64,000 nucleotides of DNA from Oscillospiraceae bacterium (GCA_015069185.1 SVJB01000003.1:62001-126000); one strand, 5' to 3'; shown: positions 45,580-54,759, counted from the first letter of the stretch. Notes: generated from the letters alone by a model not told the origin. Made by a program: numbers and translations.

Positions 45580-48500
45580 ATGAGCGTTAGACGTATTTAT
45601 GTGGAGAAAATGGAAGGATTGGATGTTGCTGCAAGCGGCCTCCTGGCTGATATCAGAGAGAATTTAGGTGTAAAGAATCTTGAATCTTTAAGAATCCTTA
45701 TAAGATATGATGTTGAGAATATCAGTGATGATATTTTCAACCAAGCAAAGACAATAATATTTTCTGAACCTAATGTAGATTATACATACGAAAATAGTTT
45801 TGAAATGCCTGAAGGAGCATATTCCTTTGCAGTTGAATATTTGCCTGGACAATTCGATCAGAGAGCAGATTCAGCAAGTCAATGTGTACAGATATTAACA
45901 CAAGGTATCAGACCAAACATCAAAGCAGCTACAGTTTATGTTCTAACAGGAAATATCAGTAATGAAGATATTTCAAGAATCAAAGGTTATTGTATCAACC
46001 CTGTAGAGTCAAGAGAAGCATCTAGTGAGATTCCTGATACTCTTGACATGCAACTTGATATTCCTACTACTGTTGCCACTGTAGAGGGCTTTATTGAGAG
46101 TGATGAAGCAGGAATTGCAGACATCAGAAAAAAGTATAACATTAATATGTCGGTACAGGATCTTAGCTTCTGTCGCGATTATTTTAAAAATCAGGAAAAA
46201 CGCAATCCTACAATTACAGAAATAAAAGTTATTGATACATATTGGTCAGATCACTGCCGTCACACCACATTCCTTACTCGCCTGAATAATATTGACGTTG
46301 AAAACAAATTGGTAAGAGAAGCTTTTGAAGAATATCTTAAGGTGCGCAGCGAGCTTTATGTAGGTCGCAATAAAGATATTTCACTAATGGATATTGCTAC
46401 GATCGGTGGTAAATATCTTAAGAAAACAGGCAAAGCTACTAATCTTGACGAGTCAGAAGAAATTAATGCTTGTAGTATTAAAGTAAAGGCTGATATTGAT
46501 GGCAAAGAGCAAGATTATCTTGTAATGTTTAAGAACGAAACTCACAATCATCCAACTGAAATTGAGCCCTTCGGTGGTGCAGCAACATGTTTAGGCGGTG
46601 CTATTCGAGATCCATTATCAGGTAGATCTTATGTATATCAGGCAATGCGTGTTACAGGAAGCGCAGATCCTACTGCTCCTGTAAGCTCAACAATTAAAGG
46701 TAAACTTCCTCAAAGAAAGATTACAACAGGTGCTGCTGCCGGATACAGCTCATATGGTAACCAGATAGGTCTGGCAACAGGTCATGTAAGAGAGATTTTT
46801 CACCCGGGATATATGGCAAAACGTATGGAAATTGGTGCAGTTATTGCAGCTGCTCCTGCTGAAAACGTTATAAGAGAGCGTCCTGATGTTGGCGATGTTA
46901 TTATTCTCCTTGGTGGTAGAACAGGCCGTGATGGTATTGGTGGTGCTACAGGTTCTTCTAAGGAACACACAACAGAGTCTGTAACAACATGCGGCTCGGA
47001 AGTTCAGAAGGGTAATGCACCTACAGAGAGAAAACTCCAGAGACTTTTCAGAAATCCTGAAGCATCACGTCTTATCAAGCGTTGTAATGACTTTGGTGCA
47101 GGCGGTGTGTGCGTTGCTATAGGCGAGCTTGCTCCGGCTCTCGATATTAATCTTGATTTAGTCCTTAAAAAGTACGAAGGACTTGATGGTACTGAACTTG
47201 CTATTTCAGAATCACAAGAGAGAATGGCTGTAGTGGTAGCTGCCAAAGATGCAGACAAGTTTATGGCTCTTAGTAGCAAGGAAAATCTTGAATCAGTTAA
47301 AGTTGCTCAGGTCACAGACTCAGGCAGACTGAAAATGATGTGGAATGGCAACACAATTGTAAATATTTCACGTGAATTCTTAGATACAAACGGTGTGACA
47401 CAGGAAAGTGATATATATGTTGGAGCATCTGATAGTGCAGCTTTAGTTGCAAAAGCAAAGAAAGGTGAATTTGCAAGCTGGAATGAAATGCTGGCAAACC
47501 TTACTTGTGCTTCACAAAAAGGCTTAGAAGAACGATTTGACGCAACAATCGGTGCTGGTACAGTATTAATGCCATATGGTGGAAAATATCAGATGTCACC
47601 TCAGGATGGTATGGCAGCAAAGATTCCTCTTGAAAAGGGTGACACTACTACAGGTACTATTATGACATTTGGTTATGATCCTTATATTTCAGAAGCAGAT
47701 CCGTACCTTGGTTCAGTTTACGCAGTTATCAGCTCACTGGCAAAACATACTGCTATGGGTGGTTTGTATTCAGATGTAAGACTTACATTCCAGGAATATT
47801 TTGAGAAGCTTGGCACTAAAGCTCAAACATGGGGTAAACCTTTTGCAGCGCTTCTTGGTGGACTTCATGCACAACTTAAGATTGGTATTCCTGCAATCGG
47901 CGGTAAAGACTCAATGTCAGGTACTTTCGAAGACATACATGTACCACCAACGCTTTGCTCATTTGCAGTTTCTGCCTGTGATGTGAGAAATGTTATCTCC
48001 ACTGAGTTTAAGAACGCAGGTAGCAATGTTATTTTATACACAATGCCTGTTAGTGAAGACGGTATGCCTGATATGGATAACCTGATGGCAGAGTATAGCA
48101 ATATCCACGCTCTTATGCAGCAAGGTAAGATAGTAAGCGCTAAGGTTGTAGAACGTGGTGGTATAGCACATAGTATCTGTATGATGGCCTTTGGTAATAA
48201 AAATGGCTTTGTGTTCGATAAAAACGCATGGAGCAAGTTGGAAAATAGCATTTTTGATGCTCAATACGGAGATATTGTTCTTGAACTTGCAAGTGGCGTT
48301 AGCTTAGAAGAACTTAATCTTGGCCAACAGTACATTCTATTAGGTAAGGTAACAGATAGCGGTATTATAGAAGCCGGCGACAGCAAGCTTTGTGTAAATT
48401 CACTTATGGACAGCTGGAGAGGAAAGCTTGATAAGGTATTCCCTGAACTTGGTAAGAAGCTTGACGTAGCTGATAGCGAAGCTAACATTGAGCTTTTCAC

Positions 48501-49335
48501 AGTGAAAGAAAAGAAAACTGCTTCTATTAAGATTGCAAAGCCTCGTGTGTTTATCCCTGTATTCCCAGGAACTAACTGCGAATATGATTCAGCAAAGGCT
48601 TTTGAAAATGCAGGCGCAGTAGTCGAGACACTTGTATTTAAAAATATCACTTCAAAAGATATTGAAGAAACTGTACAGGCTATGACAAAGCTTATTAATA
48701 ACTCACAGATCGTTATGCTTCCGGGTGGATTCAGTGCCGGAGACGAGCCGGAGGGTTCAGGTAAGTTTATTGCAACTGTATTCCGTAACCCTGCAATATC
48801 AGAAGCTGTCTCAAACTTACTCAAGAATAGAGACGGCTTGATGCTGGGTATATGTAACGGTTTCCAGGCTTTAATTAAGCTCGGCTTAGTACCTTACGGC
48901 GAGATAAAGACTTTGGATAAGAATGATCCTACACTTACATTTAACACAATAGGAAGACATATATCACGTTACGCGTATACAAGGGTAACATCTAATAAGT
49001 CACCGTGGCTCTGGGGTACAGAGGCAGGCGATATGCATGCAATTCCTATTTCACATGGAGAGGGAAGATTTATTGCAAATGACGAGGTCTTGGCAAGACT
49101 TATTGCAAATGGACAGATTGCTACACAGTATGTAGATGCTAACAATAACGTAAGCATGGATCCTTTGTGGAATCCTAACGGCAGCTGTCTTGCTATCGAG
49201 GGAATCACAAGTGAAGATGGCAGAGTGCTTGGTAAGATGGGTCACTCAGAGAGAATGGGCGCTAATATCGGCAAGAATATTCCTTATAACAAGGATCAGA
49301 AATTGTTTGAATCAGGCGTAAGATATTATCAATAA
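45580..49335 (+). CDS. purL: Phosphoribosylformylglycinamidine synthase, single-chain
   Basis: Fourth step of purine synthesis (FGAR to FGAM). The 1251-residue chain joins the FGAM synthase and the glutaminase, as in the large PurL form, instead of separate PurS/PurL/PurQ. The synthase part carries SDHCRHTTF and the FKNETHNHPTEIEPFGGA segment. The C-terminal glutaminase (about 985-1251) has the nucleophile Cys in GICNGFQALIK and the His/Glu pair in SHGEGRF. The ATG at 45580 follows GAAAGGA. Its place after V-ATPase genes is unusual; proC follows 21 nt later. Confidence 0.95.
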   Translation: MSVRRIYVEKMEGLDVAASGLLADIRENLGVKNLESLRILIRYDVENISDDIFNQAKTIIFSEPNVDYTYENSFEMPEGAYSFAVEYLPGQFDQRADSASQCVQILTQGIRPNIKAATVYVLTGNISNEDISRIKGYCINPVESREASSEIPDTLDMQLDIPTTVATVEGFIESDEAGIADIRKKYNINMSVQDLSFCRDYFKNQEKRNPTITEIKVIDTYWSDHCRHTTFLTRLNNIDVENKLVREAFEEYLKVRSELYVGRNKDISLMDIATIGGKYLKKTGKATNLDESEEINACSIKVKADIDGKEQDYLVMFKNETHNHPTEIEPFGGAATCLGGAIRDPLSGRSYVYQAMRVTGSADPTAPVSSTIKGKLPQRKITTGAAAGYSSYGNQIGLATGHVREIFHPGYMAKRMEIGAVIAAAPAENVIRERPDVGDVIILLGGRTGRDGIGGATGSSKEHTTESVTTCGSEVQKGNAPTERKLQRLFRNPEASRLIKRCNDFGAGGVCVAIGELAPALDINLDLVLKKYEGLDGTELAISESQERMAVVVAAKDADKFMALSSKENLESVKVAQVTDSGRLKMMWNGNTIVNISREFLDTNGVTQESDIYVGASDSAALVAKAKKGEFASWNEMLANLTCASQKGLEERFDATIGAGTVLMPYGGKYQMSPQDGMAAKIPLEKGDTTTGTIMTFGYDPYISEADPYLGSVYAVISSLAKHTAMGGLYSDVRLTFQEYFEKLGTKAQTWGKPFAALLGGLHAQLKIGIPAIGGKDSMSGTFEDIHVPPTLCSFAVSACDVRNVISTEFKNAGSNVILYTMPVSEDGMPDMDNLMAEYSNIHALMQQGKIVSAKVVERGGIAHSICMMAFGNKNGFVFDKNAWSKLENSIFDAQYGDIVLELASGVSLEELNLGQQYILLGKVTDSGIIEAGDSKLCVNSLMDSWRGKLDKVFPELGKKLDVADSEANIELFTVKEKKTASIKIAKPRVFIPVFPGTNCEYDSAKAFENAGAVVETLVFKNITSKDIEETVQAMTKLINNSQIVMLPGGFSAGDEPEGSGKFIATVFRNPAISEAVSNLLKNRDGLMLGICNGFQALIKLGLVPYGEIKTLDKNDPTLTFNTIGRHISRYAYTRVTSNKSPWLWGTEAGDMHAIPISHGEGRFIANDEVLARLIANGQIATQYVDANNNVSMDPLWNPNGSCLAIEGITSEDGRVLGKMGHSERMGANIGKNIPYNKDQKLFESGVRYYQ

Positions 49336-49356
49336 TAATTATACGGGAGATTTTGT

Positions 49357-50151
49357 ATGAATATTGGATTTATTGGCTCAGGAAACATGGGCGGTGCGAT
49401 TATTAAAGCGGTGGCTACACAAAGTAGCCATACGCTGTATGTATATGACAAGGATACAGCAAAGCTAAACAGTCTGGCAAGTGAATACAGCGTTAATGCT
49501 GCGGGAAATATAGCGGAAATTGTTGAAAAGGCTCAAGTGATTTTTATTTGTGTAAAGCCTGTTGCTATCGCTGCAGTACTGCAAGATATTAAAAATTCTC
49601 CCGGATATGAAATGAGAACTTATGTTTCGATTGCGGCTGGTGTAAAGGTTAATGTATTTACAGATGCTCTTGGGGAAATACAACTTGTACGTACAATGCC
49701 TAACTTGCCTGCAATGGTCAAAGAAGGCTTTACTGTTGCATATTTTCACAATATGTCTGAAAAATATGAGATGAAGGCAGCTCTGATGGAGCTTTTCAAC
49801 ATGTTCGGTAAAGCGATTTGCGTTGACAGTGAGAAGTATGTTGATAAGTGTATTTCTGTTACATCGAGCAGTCCTGCATATATTTGTATGATGATAGAAG
49901 CAATGGCAGATGGCGCGGTGAAGGCTGGATTTGCCAGAAAAGATGCTATAGAGATGGTGCTACAAAGCGTATATGGTACTGCAAAGTATTTAATGGAAAC
50001 GGGTATGCATCCGGCGGCTCTCAAAGATGCTGTTTGCTCACCTGCAGGTACTACCATAGAAGCTGTGGCCAGCTTAGAAGAGTCTGGTTTCAGAGCGTCT
50101 CTGATTAATGCGATGGAAAGATGCGAGAAGAAAGCAGAAGGTAAGATATGA
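49357..50151 (+). CDS. proC: Pyrroline-5-carboxylate reductase
   Basis: Last step of proline synthesis, NAD(P)H-dependent. The dinucleotide-binding GSGNMGGAI is at residues 7-15; the C-terminal dimer domain has the conserved SSSPAYICMMIEAMADGAVKAG pattern (near 166-188) and DAVCSPAGTTIEA. The length of 264 residues is typical. The ATG at 49357 follows GGGAG. It overlaps the RNase H-Nudix gene by 4 nt (ATGA). Confidence 0.94.
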   Translation: MNIGFIGSGNMGGAIIKAVATQSSHTLYVYDKDTAKLNSLASEYSVNAAGNIAEIVEKAQVIFICVKPVAIAAVLQDIKNSPGYEMRTYVSIAAGVKVNVFTDALGEIQLVRTMPNLPAMVKEGFTVAYFHNMSEKYEMKAALMELFNMFGKAICVDSEKYVDKCISVTSSSPAYICMMIEAMADGAVKAGFARKDAIEMVLQSVYGTAKYLMETGMHPAALKDAVCSPAGTTIEAVASLEESGFRASLINAMERCEKKAEGKI

Positions 50152-51173
50152 ACAAAGTCCTGTTATATACTGATGGAGCTTGCTCAGGTAATCCGGGTCC
50201 CGGTGGATACGCTGCAATACTAGTATGTGGCGCATACGAGAAAGAAATAAAAGGCGGGGAGGCTGAGACTACCAATAACAGAATGGAGCTGCTGGCAGTA
50301 ATTGAAGGACTTAAGTGTCTTAAAGAAAAATGCGAAGTAACTGTATATTCAGATAGTTCATACGTAATCAATGCTTTTACAAAAGGCTGGATATATTCAT
50401 GGCAGAAGGCTGGGTGGAAAAGAAAAGACGGCCCTCTTAAGAATGTTGATCTTATTAAAGAATTATACGAGCTTAGTTTCAAACATAAAATAACATGGGA
50501 ATGGGTCAAGGGCCACGCTGATAATGAGTATAACAACAGATGCGATAAAATGGCGGTTGAGATGAGCGCTCAATATGGCAAACCAACAGTTGAGAAGGCA
50601 GCTGTTGATAAGCCGGCTGTACGCGATATGATATACGAAGGCGAACTTGTTGAAAAAGAAATTAATTCTGTAAATTACTTTTCCGGCAGGGTTTTCAACG
50701 TAGATGTACTTGATGTTCAGCTGCCGGATAACAGAACATCAAAGAGAGAGATTGTCCGTCATTTAGGTGGTGCTGCAATCGTAGCGCTGGATGATGAAGG
50801 TAATATTTACATGGTAAGGCAATATAGAATTGCAACCGGCAGAGTGATGTTGGAGATTCCGGCAGGAAAGCTGGAACCTGGCGAAGATCCTATGGATTGT
50901 GCCACAAGAGAACTTACTGAAGAGACCGGTATGAGAGCAGGAAAGGTTACGAAGCTTTGTTCATTCTATGCTACACCGGGATACTGTACGGAGAAGTTGC
51001 ATATTTACCTGGCAACAGAACTTACTCAGCATAATCCGCACAGAGACGAAGGCGAGTTCCTGCACATTGTTAAGATGCCTTTTGACGAGGCATTGGAGAT
51101 GATCCGGCAAGGAAAAATAGAAGATGGCAAGACTATTAACGGAATACTTATGGCCAAAGCTTTCTATATGTAA
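50148..51173 (+). CDS. RNase HI fused to ADP-ribose pyrophosphatase-like Nudix hydrolase
   Basis: 341 residues in two enzymes. Residues 1-143 are a complete RNase HI with the four acidic residues D9, E47, D69 and D133 and the NNRMELLAV and KGHADNEYNN segments. After a short Lys/Ala/Val linker (about 145-165), residues 165-341 are a NudF-like Nudix hydrolase with a perfect Nudix box: G240, E246, R254-E255, E258-E259 and G261. The ATG at 50148 overlaps proC by 4 nt. RNase HI removes RNA from RNA-DNA hybrids; the partner would hydrolyse ADP-ribose or a related nucleotide. No frameshift or stop separates the halves, so it is one polypeptide. Confidence 0.9.
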   Translation: MNKVLLYTDGACSGNPGPGGYAAILVCGAYEKEIKGGEAETTNNRMELLAVIEGLKCLKEKCEVTVYSDSSYVINAFTKGWIYSWQKAGWKRKDGPLKNVDLIKELYELSFKHKITWEWVKGHADNEYNNRCDKMAVEMSAQYGKPTVEKAAVDKPAVRDMIYEGELVEKEINSVNYFSGRVFNVDVLDVQLPDNRTSKREIVRHLGGAAIVALDDEGNIYMVRQYRIATGRVMLEIPAGKLEPGEDPMDCATRELTEETGMRAGKVTKLCSFYATPGYCTEKLHIYLATELTQHNPHRDEGEFLHIVKMPFDEALEMIRQGKIEDGKTINGILMAKAFYM

Positions 51174-51186
51174 TATATGATGGTAT

Positions 51187-51224
51187 AATGTGTAGAATGT
51201 AATAAACATTTTACACATTTTTTC
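51187..51224 (+). terminator. Terminator after the RNase H-Nudix gene
   Basis: AATGTGTA (51187-51194) pairs with TACACATT (51212-51219), with an inner AATG/CATT stem, and TTTT follows. It ends the gene run that starts near 34.2 kb. The preceding TATAAT-like bases at 51184-51189 could be a -10 for the ABC genes. Confidence 0.8.
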
Positions 51225-51240
51225 ACAAGGAGGAAGATAA

Positions 51241-52131
51241 ATGGAATATATCCTATCAACAGATAAAATTTCTAAGAAATACAAGAAATGTCTGGCAGTA
51301 GATCAAGTGAGTATTCATATAAAAAAAGGTGATATTTACGGATTTATCGGTAAGAATGGTGCAGGAAAGACCACTTTCTTAAAAGTTATAAGCGGTCTTA
51401 TATATCCGACTGCCGGAACTATGAATGTACCTGCAAAGATGGGAGTGCTTATTGAGAGTCCCGGATTCTATGGAAATATGACAGCCGTTGAGAATGTAAG
51501 GCTTAAAATGAAATACGCAGGGTTGGAGGATAACGGAGGCGCCTTAGAATTAGTTAAGCTCGTAGGCTTGGATCCTGATAGCAACAAGAAGGCGAGTGAT
51601 TTTTCTCTGGGAATGAAACAACGTCTTGGTATTGCATTGGCTCTTGTTGGCGATCCTGAATTGATGGTGCTTGATGAACCTATAAATGGCTTAGATCCAC
51701 AAGGCATAGTCGAGATGCGTGATATCATTATGAAACTTAATCAGGAACGAGGCATAACATTTATCATTGCCAGTCATATTCTGGAAGAATTATCAAAAAC
51801 AGCCACTCGATACGGCATTATTAACGAGGGCAGACTGATTCTGGAAATATCAAATGAAGAGCTTAACGAGCGATTGTCAGAGAGAATAGTGATGAATGTT
51901 GATGACATCGTAGCTGCATATAAAATACTTACAGAAAAAGGATATAAATCTGTGAAAAGAGATGCACACGGGCAACTATATGTATTTGATAATGGTGCAG
52001 ATAGCAGTGAGATAGTAAGGGCACTGGTGCTTGGCGGCGTGCGGGTATACACAATCCAAAAACACAGAGAATCCTTAGAGGAGTTCTACCTGAGTGTAAC
52101 AGCTAAGAACAGGGGAGGTGCGGCTCAATGA
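51241..52131 (+). CDS. ABC transporter ATP-binding protein (BcrA-like)
   Basis: 296 residues. Walker A GKNGAGKT is at 37-44, the signature is FSLGMKQRLG (as in BcrA/drug-efflux type), and Walker B LMVLDEP with D-loop GLDP follows. The C-terminal extension (about 215-296) is typical of antibiotic-resistance and lantibiotic-immunity ABC ATPases. The ATG at 51241 follows AAGGAGGA. Its end overlaps the permease start by 4 nt. Substrate unknown. Confidence 0.9.
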   Translation: MEYILSTDKISKKYKKCLAVDQVSIHIKKGDIYGFIGKNGAGKTTFLKVISGLIYPTAGTMNVPAKMGVLIESPGFYGNMTAVENVRLKMKYAGLEDNGGALELVKLVGLDPDSNKKASDFSLGMKQRLGIALALVGDPELMVLDEPINGLDPQGIVEMRDIIMKLNQERGITFIIASHILEELSKTATRYGIINEGRLILEISNEELNERLSERIVMNVDDIVAAYKILTEKGYKSVKRDAHGQLYVFDNGADSSEIVRALVLGGVRVYTIQKHRESLEEFYLSVTAKNRGGAAQ

Positions 52132-52943
52132 AAGGCGTGATAAAAGCCGATATAAGCAGAATGGTACGCAACAAGCTAACATGGATATTCATAGTTATAT
52201 CTGTTGCAGGTGTGCTGATGACAACAGGTATGTATGCGCTGATGACTTTACTGGCAGAAAATATACCGGCAGATGAGGGCGGCGCTATGATGGGCGCGTT
52301 TGCTATAAATAGTTATGAAACACTTTTTGCCGGTACGTATAATTCTGATGTTTTAATTCTCATTGTAACAGTAATGGCCGTGTTATTTGCCAGCGCACCA
52401 TACAGAAGTGGTTTTATCAAGACAATCAGTGAATACGTAAAGCCAAGATACAAACTGATTGTTTCTGAATATGTTTGCATATTTATTTACAGCGTAATAA
52501 TTGCCTTTGTGGCAGGAATAGCTGCTTTCTTGTTTGGAGGACTTATGTTTAAGGGCCTCTTTGCCTCTGTTACTACAAAGCTGTTACTCAAACTACTGGG
52601 ATTCGTTGCCGGCCATAGTTTATTACTTGGCACATTTGCGTGTATGATAGTTGGCATGACAAATGTATTGAAGAATACTGCTCTGACTCTGATTAGCAGT
52701 CTACTATATGCATCAGGCTTTGGTACTATGATTTACCAGTTAATCTCGATAGCACTCTTCCGACTTAATCTTTGTTCGGAGAGTTTTGCATTGGCGGATT
52801 ATACAGTTATTGGTAATATATATGGCATGACAGCAGATTCTATGGGAGATGATATAATCCGTGTTGCAATTGTATGTGTCATTGTGGCGCTATTATCTAT
52901 GACTGTATCCTCATTGATGATAGAAAAGCAGGATATAAAATAA
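52128..52943 (+). CDS. ABC transporter permease (ABC-2 type)
   Basis: 271 residues with six hydrophobic segments, at about 17-37, 75-95, 115-135, 155-180, 190-215 and 240-262, the ABC-2 topology. The ATG at 52128 overlaps the ATPase gene, so the two form one transporter. It is an exporter by family pattern; peptide, lipid or drug cargo cannot be told. The terminator shared with the spore-protein gene follows. Confidence 0.85.
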   Translation: MKGVIKADISRMVRNKLTWIFIVISVAGVLMTTGMYALMTLLAENIPADEGGAMMGAFAINSYETLFAGTYNSDVLILIVTVMAVLFASAPYRSGFIKTISEYVKPRYKLIVSEYVCIFIYSVIIAFVAGIAAFLFGGLMFKGLFASVTTKLLLKLLGFVAGHSLLLGTFACMIVGMTNVLKNTALTLISSLLYASGFGTMIYQLISIALFRLNLCSESFALADYTVIGNIYGMTADSMGDDIIRVAIVCVIVALLSMTVSSLMIEKQDIK

Positions 52944-52965
52944 TCAAAGAGAATTATATAATAAT

Positions 52966-52996
52966 AAGGCAGCAAGGATTTAAATCCTGCTGCCTT
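52966..52996. terminator. Shared terminator, ABC permease and SASP gene
   Basis: AAGGCAGCA (52966-52974) pairs with TGCTGCCTT (52988-52996), extended by an inner GGATT/AATCC stem. It sits between two convergent genes and can serve both strands. Confidence 0.85.
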
Positions 52997-53015
52997 AAGT
53001 TTTATCCGGTAAAAC

Positions 53016-53192
53016 TTATTTGTTCTTGTTGTTCTTAGCATACTGCTCAAAAACTTTTTGTGTGATTCTGCCACCAATAGAACCATTCTCTCTTGAAGTC
53101 TTGTCACCGTTATAACCATGATTAAGCTGAACACCGAGCTCATTTGCTACTTCATACTTCATCTGATCAAAAGCACTGTTTTTCTTTGCCAT
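53016..53192 (-). CDS. Alpha/beta-type small acid-soluble spore protein
   Basis: A 58-residue frame on the minus strand. The central segments EVANELGV and GDKTSRENGSIGGRI match the alpha/beta SASP consensus (the GPR protease site and the DNA-binding helix-turn-helix), and the Gly-Gly near residue 40-41 is conserved. These proteins coat spore DNA. The ATG at 53192 has GGTGAGAAAG before it, and a sigma-G-like promoter (GAATA at 53286-53282, CAAAATA at 53264-53258, 17-nt spacer) lies upstream. The gene shares a bidirectional terminator with the ABC permease. It indicates a spore-forming lineage. Confidence 0.9.
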   Translation of the reverse strand: MAKKNSAFDQMKYEVANELGVQLNHGYNGDKTSRENGSIGGRITQKVFEQYAKNNKNK

Positions 53193-53257
53193 TCTTTCTC
53201 ACCACACTTATTTTCTGTTTGACGCAAAGTTTCTTTGTGAAAATCACTTTGCATCTA

Positions 53258-53286
53258 TATTTTGTTCCGATAAGTGTGAAATATTC
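53258..53286 (-). promoter_or_regulatory. Possible sigma-G promoter of the SASP gene
   Basis: On the minus strand GAATA (53286-53282) and CAAAATA (53264-53258) with a 17-nt spacer resemble forespore sigma-G promoters. The -10 differs from CATACTA at two positions, so the call is tentative. Confidence 0.35.
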
Positions 53287-53302
53287 TGTAAAAAAATGGA
53301 AA

Positions 53303-54064
53303 TTACATAAGGTGGCTTACCAACATTGCGAATGGCTTTGTAAATAGTTCCATAAGTATTTGTGTAGGTTTGCCCAAGAAGAATGAATATACTCCTGGGA
53401 CAAAGTACAATAATGCTATAAAACCTACAAAAATGAATAAATTATATTTCTCAATATTGTACAGACTGCGGGCGCATCTATACGGAAGAAAATTAACTAT
53501 CAGTCTGTAACCATCAAAGCCGGGCAACGGCAGCAGATGGAAAACTGTAAGCGCAATGCCAATCCATACCATTTTCATGAGCATTATAAGGAAGCATGTA
53601 TATACAACCGATCCTTTACCAATATCTAACATATGCTGTAGTAGTTCCCAGGGGGCATTAAGATAAGGCCAGAAACCTCCTGTATATACTAAATCAAAAA
53701 ATGATCCGATATAGTAAAGTAAGAAGAACAAGAAAGAGGCAATAAATGCAAATAATAAACCTCCTACGGGGCCCGACAAAATCTGAATTGCCGTATCTCT
53801 CTTTATATGTTTATAATTCTGAGACTGTGTAGGTATTACTTTTCCAAAGCCGATACCACAGAATATTAAACAAATAAAGCCGATTATATTAATATGTCTT
53901 AATGGGTTTAACGTAAGAAAACCACTTAAAGCCGGTGTATCATCACCTAACCTTTTTGCTGTCCACGCCTGCGCATAGCCTCTGAAAGAAAAGAAAAACA
54001 TATATGCAGGTATGCTAAGTAATATTAATACTATATTTGAAGAACTAAAAGCATTTTGTAACAT
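53303..54064 (-). CDS. M50-like membrane protein without the zinc motif
   Basis: 253 residues, five to six membrane segments, and clear likeness to site-2 protease M50 proteins: AKRLGDDTPALSGFLTLNP (36-54, with the LNP of the family) and the LPLPGFDG segment with D184. In active homologs the first helix carries HExxH; here the same five positions (28-32) read Arg-Gly-Tyr-Ala-Gln. Both zinc histidines and the catalytic Glu are gone. A proteolytic role is therefore unlikely; membrane-binding or regulatory scaffolding is inferred. It is upstream of and on the same strand as the SASP gene. Confidence 0.82.
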   Translation of the reverse strand: MLQNAFSSSNIVLILLSIPAYMFFFSFRGYAQAWTAKRLGDDTPALSGFLTLNPLRHINIIGFICLIFCGIGFGKVIPTQSQNYKHIKRDTAIQILSGPVGGLLFAFIASFLFFLLYYIGSFFDLVYTGGFWPYLNAPWELLQHMLDIGKGSVVYTCFLIMLMKMVWIGIALTVFHLLPLPGFDGYRLIVNFLPYRCARSLYNIEKYNLFIFVGFIALLYFVPGVYSFFLGKPTQILMELFTKPFAMLVSHLM

Positions 54065-54176
54065 TGTTGCCTCCTGTGAAAAACAAATTATATTATAAAA
54101 ATATTCTTCGTGGAAAGTATAACACTAAACGCATGTTCTCGCAACTTTGATGAGAAAATCACATTTTTACAATTAA

Positions 54177-54230
54177 AATATAAGATATTTGTCAAAAAAG
54201 ATTGACTTTTTCTGGCAAATATCTTATATT
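54177..54230 (+). promoter_or_regulatory. PadR gene promoter inside a 15-bp palindrome
   Basis: AATATAAGATATTTG (54177-54191) and CAAATATCTTATATT (54216-54230) are perfect 15-nt inverted repeats. TTGACT (54202-54207) and TATATT (54225-54230), spaced by 17 nt, form a promoter whose -10 lies in the right arm. This fits an operator for autorepression of the PadR gene. Confidence 0.7.
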
Positions 54231-54318
54231 ATTAAGCAGTTTATACTTTGGGATTGTATAGACTGTTAATAATAAGTTAATTGATGATATCACTTGTTGA
54301 AACGAAGTAAGAAAGAGC

Positions 54319-54672
54319 GTGATTAGTGTGGGTTACGAAAATACAATTGGAGAGAATTTAAGATTTGGTATTACAGAGATGCTTATACTTAAGTTGTTAT
54401 CCGAAGAAGATAAATATGTTTATCAGATTGCACAGGATCTTGGTGTACGTACCAATAAAGCATTTGATTTTAAAGCTGTTGCATTATATTTACCGCTATA
54501 CCGTCTGGTCGAGAGAGGTCTGGTAGAGGAACGCAAAGAAATGGTTGTAGGCAAGCGTTTTCGTAAATACTATCACCTGAATGATACAGGAAAGATATAT
54601 TTTGAAGCTGTTCAGAAAGAATATCGTAACATGGCAGCCGGCGTCGATATGATTATGGAATGGGATAAATAA
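54319..54672 (+). CDS. PadR-family transcriptional regulator
   Basis: 117 residues: an N-terminal winged helix-turn-helix (about 15-90) with LRFGITEMLILKLLSEEDKYVY and a short C-terminal helix. The start is GTG at 54319; a second GTG at 54328 and no ATG leave some doubt. PadR proteins repress small-molecule efflux or stress genes. Its own promoter overlaps a palindrome (54177-54230), so it is likely self-regulated. A terminator at 54708 separates it from the radical SAM gene; its target is not in the window for certain. Confidence 0.82.
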   Translation: MISVGYENTIGENLRFGITEMLILKLLSEEDKYVYQIAQDLGVRTNKAFDFKAVALYLPLYRLVERGLVEERKEMVVGKRFRKYYHLNDTGKIYFEAVQKEYRNMAAGVDMIMEWDK

Positions 54673-54707
54673 ATATCGACAAAATATTTTTTATAATGTA
54701 CTATATA

Positions 54708-54738
54708 ACAATCGCATATATGTGCGGTTGTTTTTTTT
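54708..54738 (+). terminator. Terminator after the PadR gene
   Basis: ACAATCGCA (54708-54716) pairs with TGCGGTTGT (54723-54731, one G-T pair), followed by eight T residues. Confidence 0.88.
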
Positions 54739-54759
54739 GAATTAAAGGTGGAGTAAAAC

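Noticed and set aside
46750..48824. Long reading frames on the strand opposite purL
   Set aside because: They are shadows of a strongly conserved gene, with no ribosome sites or family motifs.
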